DNA of 39,456 nucleotides from contig JAKSBG010000262.1 of NCBI GenBank assembly GCA_022361255.1, positions 1 to 39,456 of the forward strand, in the 5' to 3' direction. The notes beneath the pieces were generated by a model that saw only the letters and a list, made by a program, of their open reading frames with translations, searched no databases and was not told the DNA's origin. The translations under genes and the position numbers were made by a program. The stretch comes from Verrucomicrobiales bacterium. Lineage in GTDB: Bacteria; Verrucomicrobiota; Verrucomicrobiia; Verrucomicrobiales; DEV007. This document shows, piece after piece, positions 30,713 through 38,700 of the stretch. How positions within the stretch are numbered: position 1 is the first letter of the stretch; the number at the start of each line of letters is the position of its first letter.

Positions 30713-30848
30713 GGTTGGGAAAAATGCTAGAGGGGACCGGTTCATTCGTCCAGCACCGTGCGATACCGTATTTCGAGAAAGCGATTCCACAAAAACGTGA
30801 TGGTTTTCCTCGGCAGAAAGCACATTCCGGGCGTAACATCAGAGGCGT

Positions 30849-31322
30849 ATGAAAACACAATCTCTACTTTCCATTCTCGCAGTTGCGGCAATCGCCGCAT
30901 TTTCCGTGCAGCAGGCTCAGGGGCATTGCCAGGTTCCTTGCGGAATCTACGGCGACCAGCTTCGTTTCGAGGCCATGCTGGAAGATCAGTCCACGATCGC
31001 CAAGGCGGGATCCGAGCTCGAGAAATATGTGAGCGAAGACATCACTGCTTTGTCGGCAAACCAGATGGGACGCTGGATCACGACGAAAGAACAGCATGCG
31101 CAGAAAATTCAGGACACGATCGCTGAATACTTTCTCGCACAGCGAATCAAGCCGGATGCGGAGAATTATCACGACCAGCTCGTCGCAGCGCATAACGTGA
31201 TCCGCGCAGCGATGAAAGTAAAACAGGATCCCGCTGCAGAGCATGCCGAGGCTCTGAAGAAGGCGATCACCGATCTTTACGAAGCTTACGAGGGCAAGGA
31301 ATACAAAGAGCACAGCCACTGA
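30849..31322 (+). CDS. sodN: Nickel superoxide dismutase with a Sec signal peptide
   Basis: 157 residues. The Ni-hook HCQVPCGIYGD (His1, Cys2, Cys6 of the mature enzyme) follows directly after MKTQSLLSILAVAAIAAFSVQQAQG. Cutting after QAQG would expose the His that ligates nickel through its amino group. The rest is the four-helix Ni-SOD body (RFEAMLEDQSTIAKAGSELEKY, QMGRWITTKEQHAQKIQDTIAEYF, LVAAHNVIRAAMKVKQ), with extra His at the end (KEHSH). In actinobacterial SodN a short propeptide is removed by a dedicated protease, SodX; none is encoded here. An AGAGG stands five bases before the ATG and an excellent terminator follows. Confidence 0.95.
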   Translation: MKTQSLLSILAVAAIAAFSVQQAQGHCQVPCGIYGDQLRFEAMLEDQSTIAKAGSELEKYVSEDITALSANQMGRWITTKEQHAQKIQDTIAEYFLAQRIKPDAENYHDQLVAAHNVIRAAMKVKQDPAAEHAEALKKAITDLYEAYEGKEYKEHSH

Positions 31323-31351
31323 TCGGCTCCCTCTAAACAACCGAATTCTGA

Positions 31352-31386
31352 AAAGCCCGACCGGTTCTCCGGTTGGGCTTTTTTTG
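31352..31386 (+). terminator. Intrinsic terminator of sodN
   Basis: AGCCCGACCGG (31354-31364) pairs over 11 bases, with one G-T, with CCGGTTGGGCT (31369-31379) around TTCT, followed by T at 31380-31385. Four A at 31351-31354 on the other side give it weak bidirectional capacity toward the convergent DUF1501 gene. Confidence 0.92.
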
Positions 31387-31391
31387 TGGGA

Positions 31392-32873
31392 TCAAGCGAG
31401 GACTCCTTCGACGACCCTCGCCGGGTTTACCCCGGTCAGTTTCTGCTGCAGGCCTTGAAACGGCACCGCGAGATGCTTGTGGTCGAATCCTAACAAGTGC
31501 AGAAGCGTGGCGTGGAAATCATTCAATGGCACGGGGTTCAGCGCGGCACTGTATCCGATCGGGTCCGTTTCCCCGTGGGTGAATCCGGGCTTTACCCCGG
31601 CTCCGGCCATCCAGAGGGTAAAAGCACCGGGGTTGTGGTCGCGTCCCTTCAGTGCCATTTCCTGGCCCCCGCGATTTTCGCGCATGGGCGTGCGGCCGAA
31701 TTCCCCGCTCCAGACGACGAGGGTGTCTTCGAGCATGCCGCGTTGCTTCAGGTCGGTCAGTAGCGCAGAGATGGGGCGGTCGACCTGTTTGCACTTGTCG
31801 AGAAAACCTGCGTTGAGCGCCTCGCCTTTGCTCGCCCCGTGGGAATCCCATCCCCAGTCAAAAAGCTGGATGTAGCGCACCCCCTGTTCGGCGAGGCGGC
31901 GGGCCAGCAGGCAGTTGTTGGCAAAACTCTCTTTGCCCGGTTCGGTGCCATACATTTCATGAATGTGTTGGGGTTCGTCTTTGATGGACATGACCTCAGG
32001 AACGGCAGTCTGCATACGGAAAGCCATTTCGTACTGGGCAATTCGCGTCAGTGTCTCCGGATCGCCGAATTCCTCGTGCGTTTTCTGATTCATCCGGTTC
32101 AGCGCGTCGAGCGCAGTTCGCCGGATCTCGCGCGAGCTGCCGGCGGGGTTGGAAACATTGAGAACCGGATCGCCGGTGGAACGGCATTGCACGCCCTGGT
32201 AGACAGAGGGAAGAAAACCGGAACTCCAGAGTGCTTTGCCGACTCGGGGCAGGCGCCCTCCTGACAAAAGCACCATGAAACCGGGGAGGTCGCGGTTTTC
32301 CGTTCCCATTCCCCAGGTCACCCATGACCCGGTGGAGGGATAGCCCATCTGGGCGTGGCCGGTATGAACCATCAGTTGGGCCGGTCCGTGGTTGAACTGG
32401 TCCGTCTGCATCGTTTTAATGAAGCAGAGGTCGTCCGCGTGACTGGCGAGGTGCGGGAGACGTTCTGATATCCACGCGCCCGAATTTCCGTGCTGAGAAA
32501 ACTTTGCCTGCGGCCCCATCATGTTCGGGGTTCCCTGGATGAAGGCGAAGCGCTTTCCTTCGAGAAATTCCTGCGGACAGGGTTTTCCGTCGAGACGTTC
32601 CAGTTCCGGCTTGTAGTCAAAGAGCTCCAGTTGGCTCGGTGCGCCTATCATGTGCAGGTAGATGACCCGCTTTACCTTCGGGTTGTGGTGCGTGGCGGAC
32701 AGGCTGAGCGGGTTGCCGGGGGAATGGTTGGGGGTTCCGGCGGCGGCTGATGCCAATTGATCACCGAGAAAAAATCCCCCCAAGCCGGTGGCGCAGGTTT
32801 TCAGGAATTGCCGTCGCGTGTCAGCTTCGAGCTGGCTGCGCTGGAGTTCGGCTAGAATGGTTTCAGGACTCAT
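31392..32873 (-). CDS. Tat-exported DUF1501 protein (2)
   Basis: 493 residues. Tat motif TRRQFLKTCATGLGGFFLG starts at residue 19, with an unusual polar lead (MSPETILAELQRSQLEAD). DUF1501 landmarks: IYLHMIGAPSQLELFDYKPE, DDLCFIKTMQTDQFNHGPAQLMVHTG, QMGYPSTGSWVTWGMGT, RRLAEQGVRYIQLFDWGWDSHG, TLVVWSGEFGRTPMRENRGG, GRDHNPGAFTLWMAG and PLNDFHATLLHLLGFDHK. It follows its DUF1549 partner by 29 bases (upstream at 32903), forming the second module of this type in the window. Cleavage, if any, and function are unknown. Confidence 0.9.
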   Translation of the reverse strand: MSPETILAELQRSQLEADTRRQFLKTCATGLGGFFLGDQLASAAAGTPNHSPGNPLSLSATHHNPKVKRVIYLHMIGAPSQLELFDYKPELERLDGKPCPQEFLEGKRFAFIQGTPNMMGPQAKFSQHGNSGAWISERLPHLASHADDLCFIKTMQTDQFNHGPAQLMVHTGHAQMGYPSTGSWVTWGMGTENRDLPGFMVLLSGGRLPRVGKALWSSGFLPSVYQGVQCRSTGDPVLNVSNPAGSSREIRRTALDALNRMNQKTHEEFGDPETLTRIAQYEMAFRMQTAVPEVMSIKDEPQHIHEMYGTEPGKESFANNCLLARRLAEQGVRYIQLFDWGWDSHGASKGEALNAGFLDKCKQVDRPISALLTDLKQRGMLEDTLVVWSGEFGRTPMRENRGGQEMALKGRDHNPGAFTLWMAGAGVKPGFTHGETDPIGYSAALNPVPLNDFHATLLHLLGFDHKHLAVPFQGLQQKLTGVNPARVVEGVLA

Positions 32874-32902
32874 ATGAATTTCTCGTCGTCTATTGCGCGG
32901 GT

Positions 32903-35809
32903 CTATTTTGTCAGCACTTCATCCAGGTTCAAAATGACCTGGGCTACAATGGTAAAGGCCGCGCCGTCGGCCGTTCCGGCCATTCCTTTATGCAGTTCCG
33001 GTTTTGACCGGTATTGGGCTTCAAGTTTGTCAAAAAGTCCGACCAGTTCATCGAGGCGGGCCTGATCCGGTTCGCGTGCGGTTGCGATGCGGTAGCCGGT
33101 AGCAACTTTTTCAGAGATCGTTCCTTCGGTTTTGTATTTCATGCGGCGGGCGAGTCCGGCGGCGGCTTCGGCGAAGGCTTCATCGTTCAGCATCGTGAGT
33201 GCCTGCAGGGGGGTGTTCGAAACAAGGCGTCTTGGATTGCAGAACTCCCGGGAAGGCGCGTCGAAGGTCGCAAAGGTAGGGTAGGGAATGCTGCGCTTGA
33301 TGTAGGTGTAGAGCGAGCGCCGGTAGCGATCCTCTTTTCCGGTCCCGGGTGTTTCCCATTTGTCTCCCGATTGAAAAGGCTTCCAGACCCCGTCTGGAAT
33401 GGGAGGATGGACGGGGGCGCCTCCCGTCTTTTCGGAAAGCAGTCCGGAAATTGCGAGAGCCTGGTCGCGCAAGGTTTCTCCGGAAAGCCGGCCTCTCGGT
33501 CCGCGGGCGAGCAGACGGTTATTCGGGTCTCGCGCGGTCAGTTCCTCCGATGCGTGGGCCTGCTGCCGGTAGGTTGAGGAAACCACGATGTCCCGGACGA
33601 TCTTTTTCATGCTCCAGCCGTGGTCGTCGCGGAAACGAACTGCGAGATAGTCGAGCAGTGCGGGGTGGCTCGGTTTTTCTCCGGAGGATCCGAAGTCTTC
33701 GAGGGTTGCGACAAGCCCGGTTCCAAACAGCTGCTCCCAGATTCGGTTTACGAAAACCCGGGAGGTGAGCGGATGTTCTTCCGAGACCCACCATTTTGCC
33801 ATGTCGAGGCGTGTCGGGCCGGGAGAGTCAATGGGGGGAAGGCTGGCGGGCACACCGGCGCTGACGGCCTTGTCTTTTTCCAGGAAATTGCCTCTCGCAA
33901 AAACGTGAGTCGGTCGGGCGATGGAGGAGGGGCGCTCCGCCATAACTGGAATGGCAGTTGCGGGGATCGCTTTTCGCGAAGCGATTTTTGTTTTCAGATC
34001 AGCCCGCTTTTTCCGCTGGTCTTCGCTTTTCGCAAATGTTGTCAGAGACGGATCACTGCTCGTTTCGAAGTAACCCTTTTGCACGACAAGCGGAAACGCT
34101 CCGAGAAGATAGCCCTTGTTGGAAATGCGGATTTTTAAACGCTGGCCTGCCACTGCGAGAGGCTCTTTCGGGATCAGGACTATGCTTCTCGCATGATGAA
34201 TTCTCGACCACGCTTCGAAGCCTTTTCCGGATGGCTCAATGACCGAAAGAGGGTCGTGGGGAAGGTGGGGAACGTCGGCAATCGAAAGGGCGAACTCGAT
34301 TGGTTTTTCCTTCCCTTCCGGACTTGAGAGGTCGACGGTTGCCGCCGAGAGATCGCTGATTTCAAATCCCCATTCTGAATCTTTGAGGGCTTTGCCGGAG
34401 TCTTTCGGGAGGACGGTGAGGCGCAGGCCGGTGAGAGGTGCTGCATCGGCCGGGAATTCTGAATGCAGGTCGTAATCGGGTCCCCGCTGCACGGTTCCGA
34501 CCGTGTAGAAGAGGGTTTGCCCGTTTCCTTCCTTTTTTTCCAGCTTTGTATGGTTGCTTGAGGCAGCGTGAGTCAGAGGAAGCGGTTTCCATTCCGCCGC
34601 CGCTGCGGCCTCATTTCCTGTCTTCCAGATCTCGTCGTGGAGTTTTTTGATTTTACGATCCAGATCACGGGCCTTTGAGTAGTCGGCGCGATTGTTCGGG
34701 ACGTGAAGCAGCGGCGCGTCGTTGTTCAGATCGGAGTCGGCCGTGTTGTTAAAAAAGGCAAGAAACTCGTAGTATTCGTGGTGTCGAAATGCTTCGTAGG
34801 GGTGGTCGTGGCATTGCACGCAGCCATATGTGATGGACCCCCAGGTCTGCCAGGTTGTGTTGACCCGGTCAATCACGGCTTCAGTGCGGAATTCTTCATC
34901 GTCAGTTCCGCCTTCGTTATTGGTCTGCGTATTGCGGTGGGCTGCTGTCGCAATGAGATCGCTGATTGTCGCGTTCGGCAACAAATCTCCCGCGATTTGC
35001 CGGATCGTGAACTGGTCGAAGGGCATGTCCTCATTAAAAGCATCCACCACCCAGTCCCGGTAGGGCCAGATCGTTCGTTTCCCATCCTGTCCCAGGCCTC
35101 GCGAGTCGGCGTAGCGAACGAGGTCGAGCCACATCGTAGCCCATTTTTCTCCGAAAGTGGGGCGGCTCAACAGGTCGTCGACTGCTTCTGCCACCGCTGC
35201 ATCGGGATCGCTCCTGTAGGCCGTCTCGAAAGCGTCCAACTCCTCCAATGTGGGGGGCAGGCCGGTAAGATCGAGTGAGAGGCGTCGGAGAAATCTCCCT
35301 CCCTTCGCCGGAGGCGAGGGCGACAGATTGTCTTTTTCGAGACGGGAGAGGACAAACGCATCAATCCCGGTTTTCGGAGCAGATGCTTCGGACAGCACGG
35401 GGATGTCCGGCCGCGTCGGTTTCTCAAAAGACCAGTGCCCGGACCATTTTGCGCCCTCATTGATCCATCGCTTTACCAGTTGGATTTCGTGTTCCGTCAG
35501 ACCTTCAGGATGCTCATCCGCAGGCGGCATTCGGTCTGAATCATCGGCCGGCAGAGTAACCCTTACGAAAAGTTCGGAAGCCTCAGCGTCGCCGGGCTTG
35601 ACGACCGGGTTGCCCGAATCGCCGGCAAAATTGATGACCTGATCCTCGTAGACGAAAGAAACTCCGCCGGCCTGTTTCACTCCGCCGTGACAGCCGGTGC
35701 ATTTTGCGTTCAATAGAGGTCGAATATCACGGGCGAAACTTACTGGATCGTTCGCGCCAGCCGTTTGGGTGGCTAGATACAAGGCGATGACTGTTAGGAT
35801 ACGCGACAT
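32903..35809 (-). CDS. Planctomycete-type cytochrome c / DUF1549 / DUF1553 protein (2)
   Basis: 968 residues with signal peptide MSRILTVIALYLATQTAGA. Cytochrome c-like domain with CTGCHG (about residues 37-42) and RMPPADEHP; DUF1549 with LRRLSLDLTGLPPTLEEL and TFGEKWATMWLDLVRYADSRGL; second motif CVQCHDHPYEAF; a middle segment shorter than in copy 1; DUF1553 with MAKWWVSEEHPLTSRVFVNR, EDFGSSGEKPSHPALLDYLA and RDPNNRLLARGPRGRLSGE, ending VILNLDEVLTK. Gene order with DUF1501 downstream is the same as copy 1, but it lacks an ACAGGGT array. Likely periplasmic and membrane-associated; role unproven. It is divergent from the DUF4832 gene across 68 bases. Confidence 0.9.
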   Translation of the reverse strand: MSRILTVIALYLATQTAGANDPVSFARDIRPLLNAKCTGCHGGVKQAGGVSFVYEDQVINFAGDSGNPVVKPGDAEASELFVRVTLPADDSDRMPPADEHPEGLTEHEIQLVKRWINEGAKWSGHWSFEKPTRPDIPVLSEASAPKTGIDAFVLSRLEKDNLSPSPPAKGGRFLRRLSLDLTGLPPTLEELDAFETAYRSDPDAAVAEAVDDLLSRPTFGEKWATMWLDLVRYADSRGLGQDGKRTIWPYRDWVVDAFNEDMPFDQFTIRQIAGDLLPNATISDLIATAAHRNTQTNNEGGTDDEEFRTEAVIDRVNTTWQTWGSITYGCVQCHDHPYEAFRHHEYYEFLAFFNNTADSDLNNDAPLLHVPNNRADYSKARDLDRKIKKLHDEIWKTGNEAAAAAEWKPLPLTHAASSNHTKLEKKEGNGQTLFYTVGTVQRGPDYDLHSEFPADAAPLTGLRLTVLPKDSGKALKDSEWGFEISDLSAATVDLSSPEGKEKPIEFALSIADVPHLPHDPLSVIEPSGKGFEAWSRIHHARSIVLIPKEPLAVAGQRLKIRISNKGYLLGAFPLVVQKGYFETSSDPSLTTFAKSEDQRKKRADLKTKIASRKAIPATAIPVMAERPSSIARPTHVFARGNFLEKDKAVSAGVPASLPPIDSPGPTRLDMAKWWVSEEHPLTSRVFVNRIWEQLFGTGLVATLEDFGSSGEKPSHPALLDYLAVRFRDDHGWSMKKIVRDIVVSSTYRQQAHASEELTARDPNNRLLARGPRGRLSGETLRDQALAISGLLSEKTGGAPVHPPIPDGVWKPFQSGDKWETPGTGKEDRYRRSLYTYIKRSIPYPTFATFDAPSREFCNPRRLVSNTPLQALTMLNDEAFAEAAAGLARRMKYKTEGTISEKVATGYRIATAREPDQARLDELVGLFDKLEAQYRSKPELHKGMAGTADGAAFTIVAQVILNLDEVLTK

Positions 35810-35877
35810 AGCTTCTAAAACGTAGAGTCGAAAAAGGATGGCCCTATCCGCGTAAATACGGAAGGATTTTCCGCGTA

Positions 35878-37167
35878 ATGAGTTTCTCTTTCCGCTGTAT
35901 CGCTGCCGCAGTCCTGCTCTCTGTTATGCCTGTCCATGGTGACGACAGGCTTGAATACCAGCCTGCTCCGCCGGATAATCCGTTGAAAGGGCTGGTCCCG
36001 TACGTGGAGGCCGACGGTTGGGATCAGTTCCCCCACAGTCTCGAGTTCCACTATTTTTCCATTCGAGACCTCATGACCGGATATGATGAGTTCAACTGGT
36101 CGCCGATTGAGGAAAAACTAGCGATCACGCAGGCGCGTGGCTGCCAACTCACCTTCCGGGTCATGATGGAATACCCGGGCAAGCCGAATCAGATTCCACA
36201 GTTCCTGATTGATGAAGGTGTGAAAATCACGAAGTGGAAACGGGAAGCTGCTGATGGCGGCGACTGCCACACGCCCGATTACGACGATCCCCGTTTACGA
36301 AGAGCGCTGGTCAATTTTATCACCGCGCTTGGTGAAAAATATGATGGCGATCCCCGGATCGGATTTCTGACCGCCGGTATTCTCGGCCTGTGGGGCGAAT
36401 GGCATAACCACCCGCGCGTCGACCTGATGGCGAAGAAGGAAGCGCAGGAAATCGTGATGGCCGCTTTTGAAAAAGCCTTCACGCGAACTCCCGTTCTGCT
36501 CCGCTACCCTGCCGGGGAAAACGACTATCACTACGCACCGAACGCGAAGCGCCGCTTTGGATTTCACGATGATTCTTTTGACTGGGCGACTCTGGATACT
36601 GGAAGACCGGAGGATGACTGGTTTTTTATTCCCCTGCTCAAGAATGCCGGGGCGCTGGATCGATGGAAGCAGTTTCCCGTCGGCGGCGAAATTCGCCCCG
36701 AGCTTTGGGAGAAAAGTTTCACTGATAGTCCTCACCCGAGGGCGCAGGGCTTCGATGAATGCGTTCGGCAGACTCACGTCACCTGGCTGATGGACTCCGG
36801 GCTCTTTGAAAAACGGTTCCCGCTTCCGGAAACGCGGAAGCAGCGGGCGATCAAAGAGGTTCAGCGAATGGGCTACGAGTTTCACATTTCCAACTGGAGG
36901 AAAACGGACGCCGGAGTCGAGATCGATGTGGAGAACCGCGGCGTCGCTCCGTTTTATCATGACTGGAAAGCGGAACTTCACTCCGGCGCCTCGCTTGTCA
37001 CAACCTTCGAGCTTCGTGGAATATTGCCCGGGGAAACGAAGACCTGGAAAGCGGAAACGAAAGGGGACGGCCCATTCAAACTGCGGGTTCCGAACCCAAT
37101 GGAAGGCGGGAAGCCTCTCCGCTTTGCAAACGAAGAACAGGGTGACGAGTGGCTTACCCTCCCGTGA
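35878..37167 (+). CDS. Exported DUF4832-like, glycoside-hydrolase-fold protein
   Basis: 429 residues with signal peptide MSFSFRCIAAAVLLSVMPVHG. Residues about 30-290 look like a TIM barrel: NPLKGLVPYVEAD, LEFHYFSIRDLMTGYDEFNW, GCQLTFRVMMEYPGKPNQIP, GFLTAGILGLWGEWHNHP and TPVLLRYPAGEND. The Glu in LGLWGEWH is in the place of a glycosidase acid/base, and DDSFDW resembles another active-site loop. The C-terminal 110 residues (GVEIDVENRGVAPFYHDWKAELH) are a beta-sandwich. This matches the DUF4832 group found near glycoside hydrolases. No activity is known. It stands 93 bases before the third DUF1501 gene on the same strand. Confidence 0.75.
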   Translation: MSFSFRCIAAAVLLSVMPVHGDDRLEYQPAPPDNPLKGLVPYVEADGWDQFPHSLEFHYFSIRDLMTGYDEFNWSPIEEKLAITQARGCQLTFRVMMEYPGKPNQIPQFLIDEGVKITKWKREAADGGDCHTPDYDDPRLRRALVNFITALGEKYDGDPRIGFLTAGILGLWGEWHNHPRVDLMAKKEAQEIVMAAFEKAFTRTPVLLRYPAGENDYHYAPNAKRRFGFHDDSFDWATLDTGRPEDDWFFIPLLKNAGALDRWKQFPVGGEIRPELWEKSFTDSPHPRAQGFDECVRQTHVTWLMDSGLFEKRFPLPETRKQRAIKEVQRMGYEFHISNWRKTDAGVEIDVENRGVAPFYHDWKAELHSGASLVTTFELRGILPGETKTWKAETKGDGPFKLRVPNPMEGGKPLRFANEEQGDEWLTLP

Positions 37168-37260
37168 ACCGGAAAATCGCCATCCGCAGATCGCGTGCCA
37201 TTGCCGTAGCGTGAAGGCGTTAGCAGCATTTCACGGAATATCGAGCACTTTGGGAACGTC

Positions 37261-38700
37261 ATGAGCCGCTTTTTTCCCACCACGTGCTCCGGACCGGTTT
37301 CCCGACGCAGTTTTCTGCAGGTAGGGGGACTCAGTGCTGCCGGACTTGGACTCAGTGATTTTCTCCGCTACGAAGCGCAGGCGATGGCGCAGGATGCTGC
37401 CCACGTGAAAAACGATCACTCGGTAATCTTCATCTGGCTCCCCGGCGGGATGCCGCACATGGAGACCTACGATATGAAGCCGGACGCTCCGTCGGAATAC
37501 CGAGGTGTCTTCAGCCCGATCAAAACGAATGTGTCCGGGATCGAGGTTTGTGAGTTGCTTCCCAACCATGCAAAGATCGCCGACAAATTCGCGATTGTCC
37601 GGTCGATTCACCACGAGTTCGCCGATCATGGTGGTGCTCACAAACGAATGATGACCGGCCGACCGCCGAAGACGCCGACCGGGACAGTCAACGATATGCC
37701 TGCAGTCTCGTCTATCGTGAAGCAGGTGATGGGCAAGGATGCGACGGGCAGCTCGGGAATGCCTCCCTGTGTGTCAGTGGTTGATCAGGGACGCCACGGG
37801 ATTGATACCTTTGCGATGGGCCCCGCCTACCTCGGTGCATCGAGCACGCCATTCATCGTCGCGGGTGATCCGAGCGATGAGGATTTTAAAGTGCAGAATA
37901 TCGGGGTGAAGCAGGAGATGCAGACCCGCCTCGATGACAGGCTTGCGATGCTGGAGGGAATGGACCGTCTCCGTCGCGAGATCGACAAGAGCGGTGTCAT
38001 GGGAGCGATGGATTCTTTCAATCAGCAGGCCATGGAGATGCTGACCAGTGATCAGGTGCGGGATGCGTTTGATCTGGGAAAAGAGGATGCCGCAACGAGA
38101 GAACGCTACGGCATGCACGCTTACGGACAGCGCGCGCTGATGGCGCGCCGTCTCGTCGAAGCGGGAAGTCGTTTCGTCACCGCCGTTTGGGAGAATCCGG
38201 ATCCCGGCGGGAAAATTCCGATCAACTGCGCCTACAACTGGGATTCCCACGCAGTGAACTGCGACATTTTTGCCGACTGCCGCTGGAGAATGCCGAGGTA
38301 TGATCAGGCACTCTCCGCTCTTATCGAAGACCTCTACGACCGTGGTCTGGACAAAAAGACCATGATCGTCGTTGCCTCGGATTTCGGGCATACGCCGAAG
38401 ATCAATCCGCAGCGCGGTAACAAATCGAAAGTCATTCAGCCCGGTCGTGATCACTGGCCGAAGGCGATGTCTGTTCTCGTTTCCGGAGGAAACGCAAGAA
38501 TGGGTCAGGTCATCGGAGCCACCAACGCGAAGGGGGAGCATCCCATCGAGCGCGTCATGACACCGAATGATCTCTGGGCGACGGTCTACCGCCACCTCGG
38601 TATCGACTACAATGCCTACCTGAAAAATCTCGATGGTCTGCCCGTGCAGATTCTGCCTTTCGGCAAACCGATCGAGGAACTCGCTCCGATGGGGGCATGA
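37261..38700 (+). CDS. Tat-exported DUF1501 protein (3)
   Basis: 479 residues. Tat signal SRRSFLQVGGLSAAGLGLSD at residue 14. DUF1501 features: VIFIWLPGGMPHMETYDMKP, CELLPNHAKIADKFAIVRSIHHEFADHGGAHKRMMTGRPP, GPAYLGASSTPFIVAGDPS, RRLVEAGSRFVTAVWENPDPGGK, NWDSHAVNCDIF, MIVVASDFGHTPKIN, GRDHWPKAMSVLVSGGN and TPNDLWATVYRHLGID. It belongs to a different subgroup from copies 1 and 2 (HHEFADHGGAHKRMMTG in place of the QFNHGPAQ type). Here the DUF1501 gene comes first and the cytochrome/DUF1549 gene second, overlapping by four bases (ATGA). Confidence 0.9.
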   Translation: MSRFFPTTCSGPVSRRSFLQVGGLSAAGLGLSDFLRYEAQAMAQDAAHVKNDHSVIFIWLPGGMPHMETYDMKPDAPSEYRGVFSPIKTNVSGIEVCELLPNHAKIADKFAIVRSIHHEFADHGGAHKRMMTGRPPKTPTGTVNDMPAVSSIVKQVMGKDATGSSGMPPCVSVVDQGRHGIDTFAMGPAYLGASSTPFIVAGDPSDEDFKVQNIGVKQEMQTRLDDRLAMLEGMDRLRREIDKSGVMGAMDSFNQQAMEMLTSDQVRDAFDLGKEDAATRERYGMHAYGQRALMARRLVEAGSRFVTAVWENPDPGGKIPINCAYNWDSHAVNCDIFADCRWRMPRYDQALSALIEDLYDRGLDKKTMIVVASDFGHTPKINPQRGNKSKVIQPGRDHWPKAMSVLVSGGNARMGQVIGATNAKGEHPIERVMTPNDLWATVYRHLGIDYNAYLKNLDGLPVQILPFGKPIEELAPMGA

